Source: an uncultured Clostridia bacterium
GTDB lineage: Bacteria > Bacillota_A > Clostridia > Christensenellales > Aristaeellaceae
DNA: 7,197 nt
Direction of reading: 5' to 3'
Assembly: GCA_947166205.1 (NCBI GenBank)
Contig: CAMVDI010000091.1
Location: 1 to 7,197, forward strand
Positions 5,922 through 7,197 of this stretch are shown one piece after another (positions within the stretch are counted from its first letter, which is position 1; every line of letters starts with the position of its first letter). The position numbers and the translations under genes are program-made. Under the pieces are notes generated by a model, which saw only the letters and a list, made by a program, of their open reading frames with translations, was not told the DNA's origin and did no database searches.

Positions 5922-6902
5922 TCACCGCAGCACCGTACCGGCGGGCACGTGATTCCGGATATACTCCCGGATGAAAGGCATCTGTTCCGGGGAGGCATAG
6001 ACGCGGGAGTTCCGGATCTTTCCGCAAATCAGGAGATACCCTTCCAGGGCCTGAATCTCACGGACTGAATTCCAGGAATAATAGGTCTCATACTTTCCGG
6101 AACCGATTACGATCCCGTCCTTCCGCATATGATAGCTCTCCTTCCGGACAATATCGGAATGCTCCATGTAATAGAAGGACGTCAGACCGATGACCAGCAT
6201 GATCACGTCCACGGCCAGGATCGCCCACAGCACGGCCCAGGCGTCCGCCATCGCGGAGATGATCAGCGAAAGAACCGTGATGCAGAGCGAAATGATCAGG
6301 ATAATGATCAGCACTTTCCGGGCGTTCTGCCGGACAAAGGCCTCATCCAGCGTGCCGACCCAGTGCCAGGATTCATCCTCCCCGGGGATCAGACCTAGCC
6401 GAACCGGGACGGAGGGATCCGGCTCCGCGGACGGACTGGCATCTTCGGTCCGGACCTCCTCCCGGTGCGAGCGGATGGAAAGCAGGTAAATGGTACCGGC
6501 AAGAGCCGCCAGGACTCCGCCCAGAATCAGCAGCACAGCGGAGATGTCACGGAGCGTGGAGTCCGGGTAGGGAACCAGCTTTCCCAGAAGGTTGCGGGTG
6601 ACGCTCAGGTTCATGCCCACCCGGGGAGGGTTCCATTTGCTCCGGTAGGAGATCTTCAGCGCTTCTTCCTTCGCTTCTCCGTTCTCCTCATAGGAAACGG
6701 TGATCTCCCGCGTATAGACCGTGTAGGAGCTTCCGTGCCGGGGGTTGTGATGCCGGGAGCTTACGTCATTGCTGACATGGGTGATGACCGCGGCATAACT
6801 GGGCTGGGAGCCGCTGTAAAGATATCCCCAGGCGCCAAGGGCCAGCAGGAAGATCACCAGCAGCGCGAACCAGTGCCTTCTCAGAAGACCCTTTTCTTCC
6901 AT
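5922..6902 (-). CDS. Four-helix membrane protein with DUF3592-like and YcxB-like regions
   Basis: 326-aa protein of unknown function. Helix 1 (10-29) is followed by an extracytoplasmic or soluble beta-rich segment (36-112), whose TREITVSYEENGEAKEEALK and VGMNLSV blocks resemble DUF3592. Then come helix 2 (119-142), an acidic/proline linker (148-170), and helices 3 and 4 (195-217, 222-245). The C-terminus (250-326) reads as a small PH-like fold. MRKDGIVIGSG, YETYYSWNSVREIQ and GYLLICGK in that order match YcxB-like C-terminal domains. The ATG at 6911 abuts GGAGAGGA with no spacing, while the ATG at 6902 has the ideal 9 nt, so 6902 is chosen. It is the first gene of a pair with the smaller DUF3592-like gene. 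No promoter was convincingly found in the 240 bp upstream. YcxB-like domains are found in small membrane proteins of unknown role, so no function is assigned. Confidence 0.8.
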   Translation of the reverse strand: MEEKGLLRRHWFALLVIFLLALGAWGYLYSGSQPSYAAVITHVSNDVSSRHHNPRHGSSYTVYTREITVSYEENGEAKEEALKISYRSKWNPPRVGMNLSVTRNLLGKLVPYPDSTLRDISAVLLILGGVLAALAGTIYLLSIRSHREEVRTEDASPSAEPDPSVPVRLGLIPGEDESWHWVGTLDEAFVRQNARKVLIIILIISLCITVLSLIISAMADAWAVLWAILAVDVIMLVIGLTSFYYMEHSDIVRKESYHMRKDGIVIGSGKYETYYSWNSVREIQALEGYLLICGKIRNSRVYASPEQMPFIREYIRNHVPAGTVLR

Positions 6903-7143
6903 CCTTTGCATTCCTCTCCGTATCCGTGTTCCCGCGGAAAAAGGTTTCCGGACAACAGCGTTTTGGCCTGATCAAGACTGTGATGTCTATCTGTTTCGAC
7001 AAAGCCGTCCAGAATCCTTGCGATCCGGACGAAAATGGATCCAGGTCCATATAAACAGTTTTCGCACGGAGGAGATCCCGGAAATGTTTCAGTTCATTGT
7101 GAGTACATTGCGCGTGTGAAATGTACAGAAATGGAAAAAAGAA
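6903..7143. other. Non-coding gap between the tRNA terminator and the YcxB-like gene
   Basis: No gene is convincing here. It holds the minus-strand leader of the YcxB-like gene, with GGAGAGGA at 6912-6919. It also holds a perfect 7-bp inverted repeat, GTACATT (7103-7109)/AATGTAC (7120-7126). Just left of that repeat, a plus-strand GGAGGAG (7068-7074) precedes an 11-codon reading frame (7084-7119). The minus-strand promoter must lie in this gap or upstream of the tRNA, but I see no good -35/-10 pair. Confidence 0.5.
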
Positions 7144-7166
7144 CTTCCGAGCGAAAAGCTCGGAAG
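7135..7166 (-). terminator. Rho-independent terminator downstream of the tRNA
   Basis: CTTCCGAGC (7144-7152) pairs perfectly with GCTCGGAAG (7158-7166) around GAAAA. Read on the minus strand, the stem is followed by TTCTTTTTT (7143-7135). It starts 8 nt past the tRNA CCA end, so it should end that tRNA transcript. Confidence 0.92.
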
Positions 7167-7174
7167 CCTTGATC

Positions 7175-7197
7175 TGGCGGAGAAGCCGGGATTTGAA
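7175..7197 (-). tRNA. 3' end of a tRNA gene, probably tRNA-Ser (cut by window edge)
   Basis: Read on the minus strand from the edge: TTCAAAT (7197-7191) is a consensus T-loop, CCCGG (7190-7186) the 3' T-stem, CTTCTCC (7185-7179) the 3' acceptor strand, G (7178) the discriminator base, and CCA (7177-7175) is encoded. The implied 5' acceptor GGAGAAG with discriminator G is typical of bacterial tRNA-Ser. The anticodon lies outside the window, so the isotype is an inference. A terminator follows 8 nt later. Confidence 0.8.

Noticed and set aside
6465..6971. 168-codon plus-strand frame opposite the YcxB-like gene
   Set aside because: The minus-strand product has clean transmembrane helices and a YcxB-like tail. 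The plus frame lacks a ribosome site and coherent composition.
7018..7055. Plus-strand promoter with TATAAA (7050-7055) for the 11-codon frame
   Set aside because: The only TTG-type -35 candidate (TTGCGA, 7018-7023) is 26 nt away, too far for a normal promoter.

Overview
The window looks like chromosomal DNA from a GC-rich, Gram-positive, probably anaerobic member of the Bacillota (Clostridia-like). This is inferred from four things. Every gene has a strong purine-rich Shine-Dalgarno site. There is an aldo/keto reductase with two C-terminal [4Fe-4S] motifs. The PRPP synthetase is a long, divergent type. The small membrane proteins carry DUF3592-like and YcxB-like segments. Nothing resembling phage, transposon, CRISPR or integron was found. 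I could not place the genus.

Layout, left to right. Positions 10-42 hold a rho-independent terminator for an unseen plus-strand transcript that ends at or before the left edge. Positions 97-2274 hold a minus-strand two-gene unit. A sigma-70-type promoter (2246-2274) reads into a sugar phosphate isomerase/epimerase-type TIM-barrel gene (1370-2206), then the Fe-S aldo/keto reductase (162-1289), and ends at a hairpin (97-135). Positions 2393-3734 hold a monocistronic minus-strand prs-like gene (2465-3685) with its own promoter and a strong terminator.

A 238-bp divergent intergenic region separates prs from a plus-strand HtrA-type (S1C) secreted or membrane-anchored serine protease with a PDZ domain (3924-5249), which ends in a textbook terminator (5295-5328). 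Convergent to it, on the minus strand, are two small membrane-protein genes: a YcxB-like four-helix protein (5922-6902) and a DUF3592-like two-helix protein (5344-5829). The extreme right edge holds the last 23 nt of a minus-strand tRNA, most likely tRNA-Ser, followed by its terminator.

Functionally the window is mostly housekeeping: PRPP supply for nucleotide, His and Trp synthesis; envelope proteolysis; and sugar or carbonyl redox chemistry. The points most worth a second look are the altered active-site motifs in the PRPP synthetase, the Tyr/Gly/Asn-rich LA-loop insert in the protease, the protease's ribosome-binding site in a small hairpin downstream of an ECF-like -35 box, and the paired uncharacterised membrane proteins. 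I did not find convincing evidence of a wholly new system.
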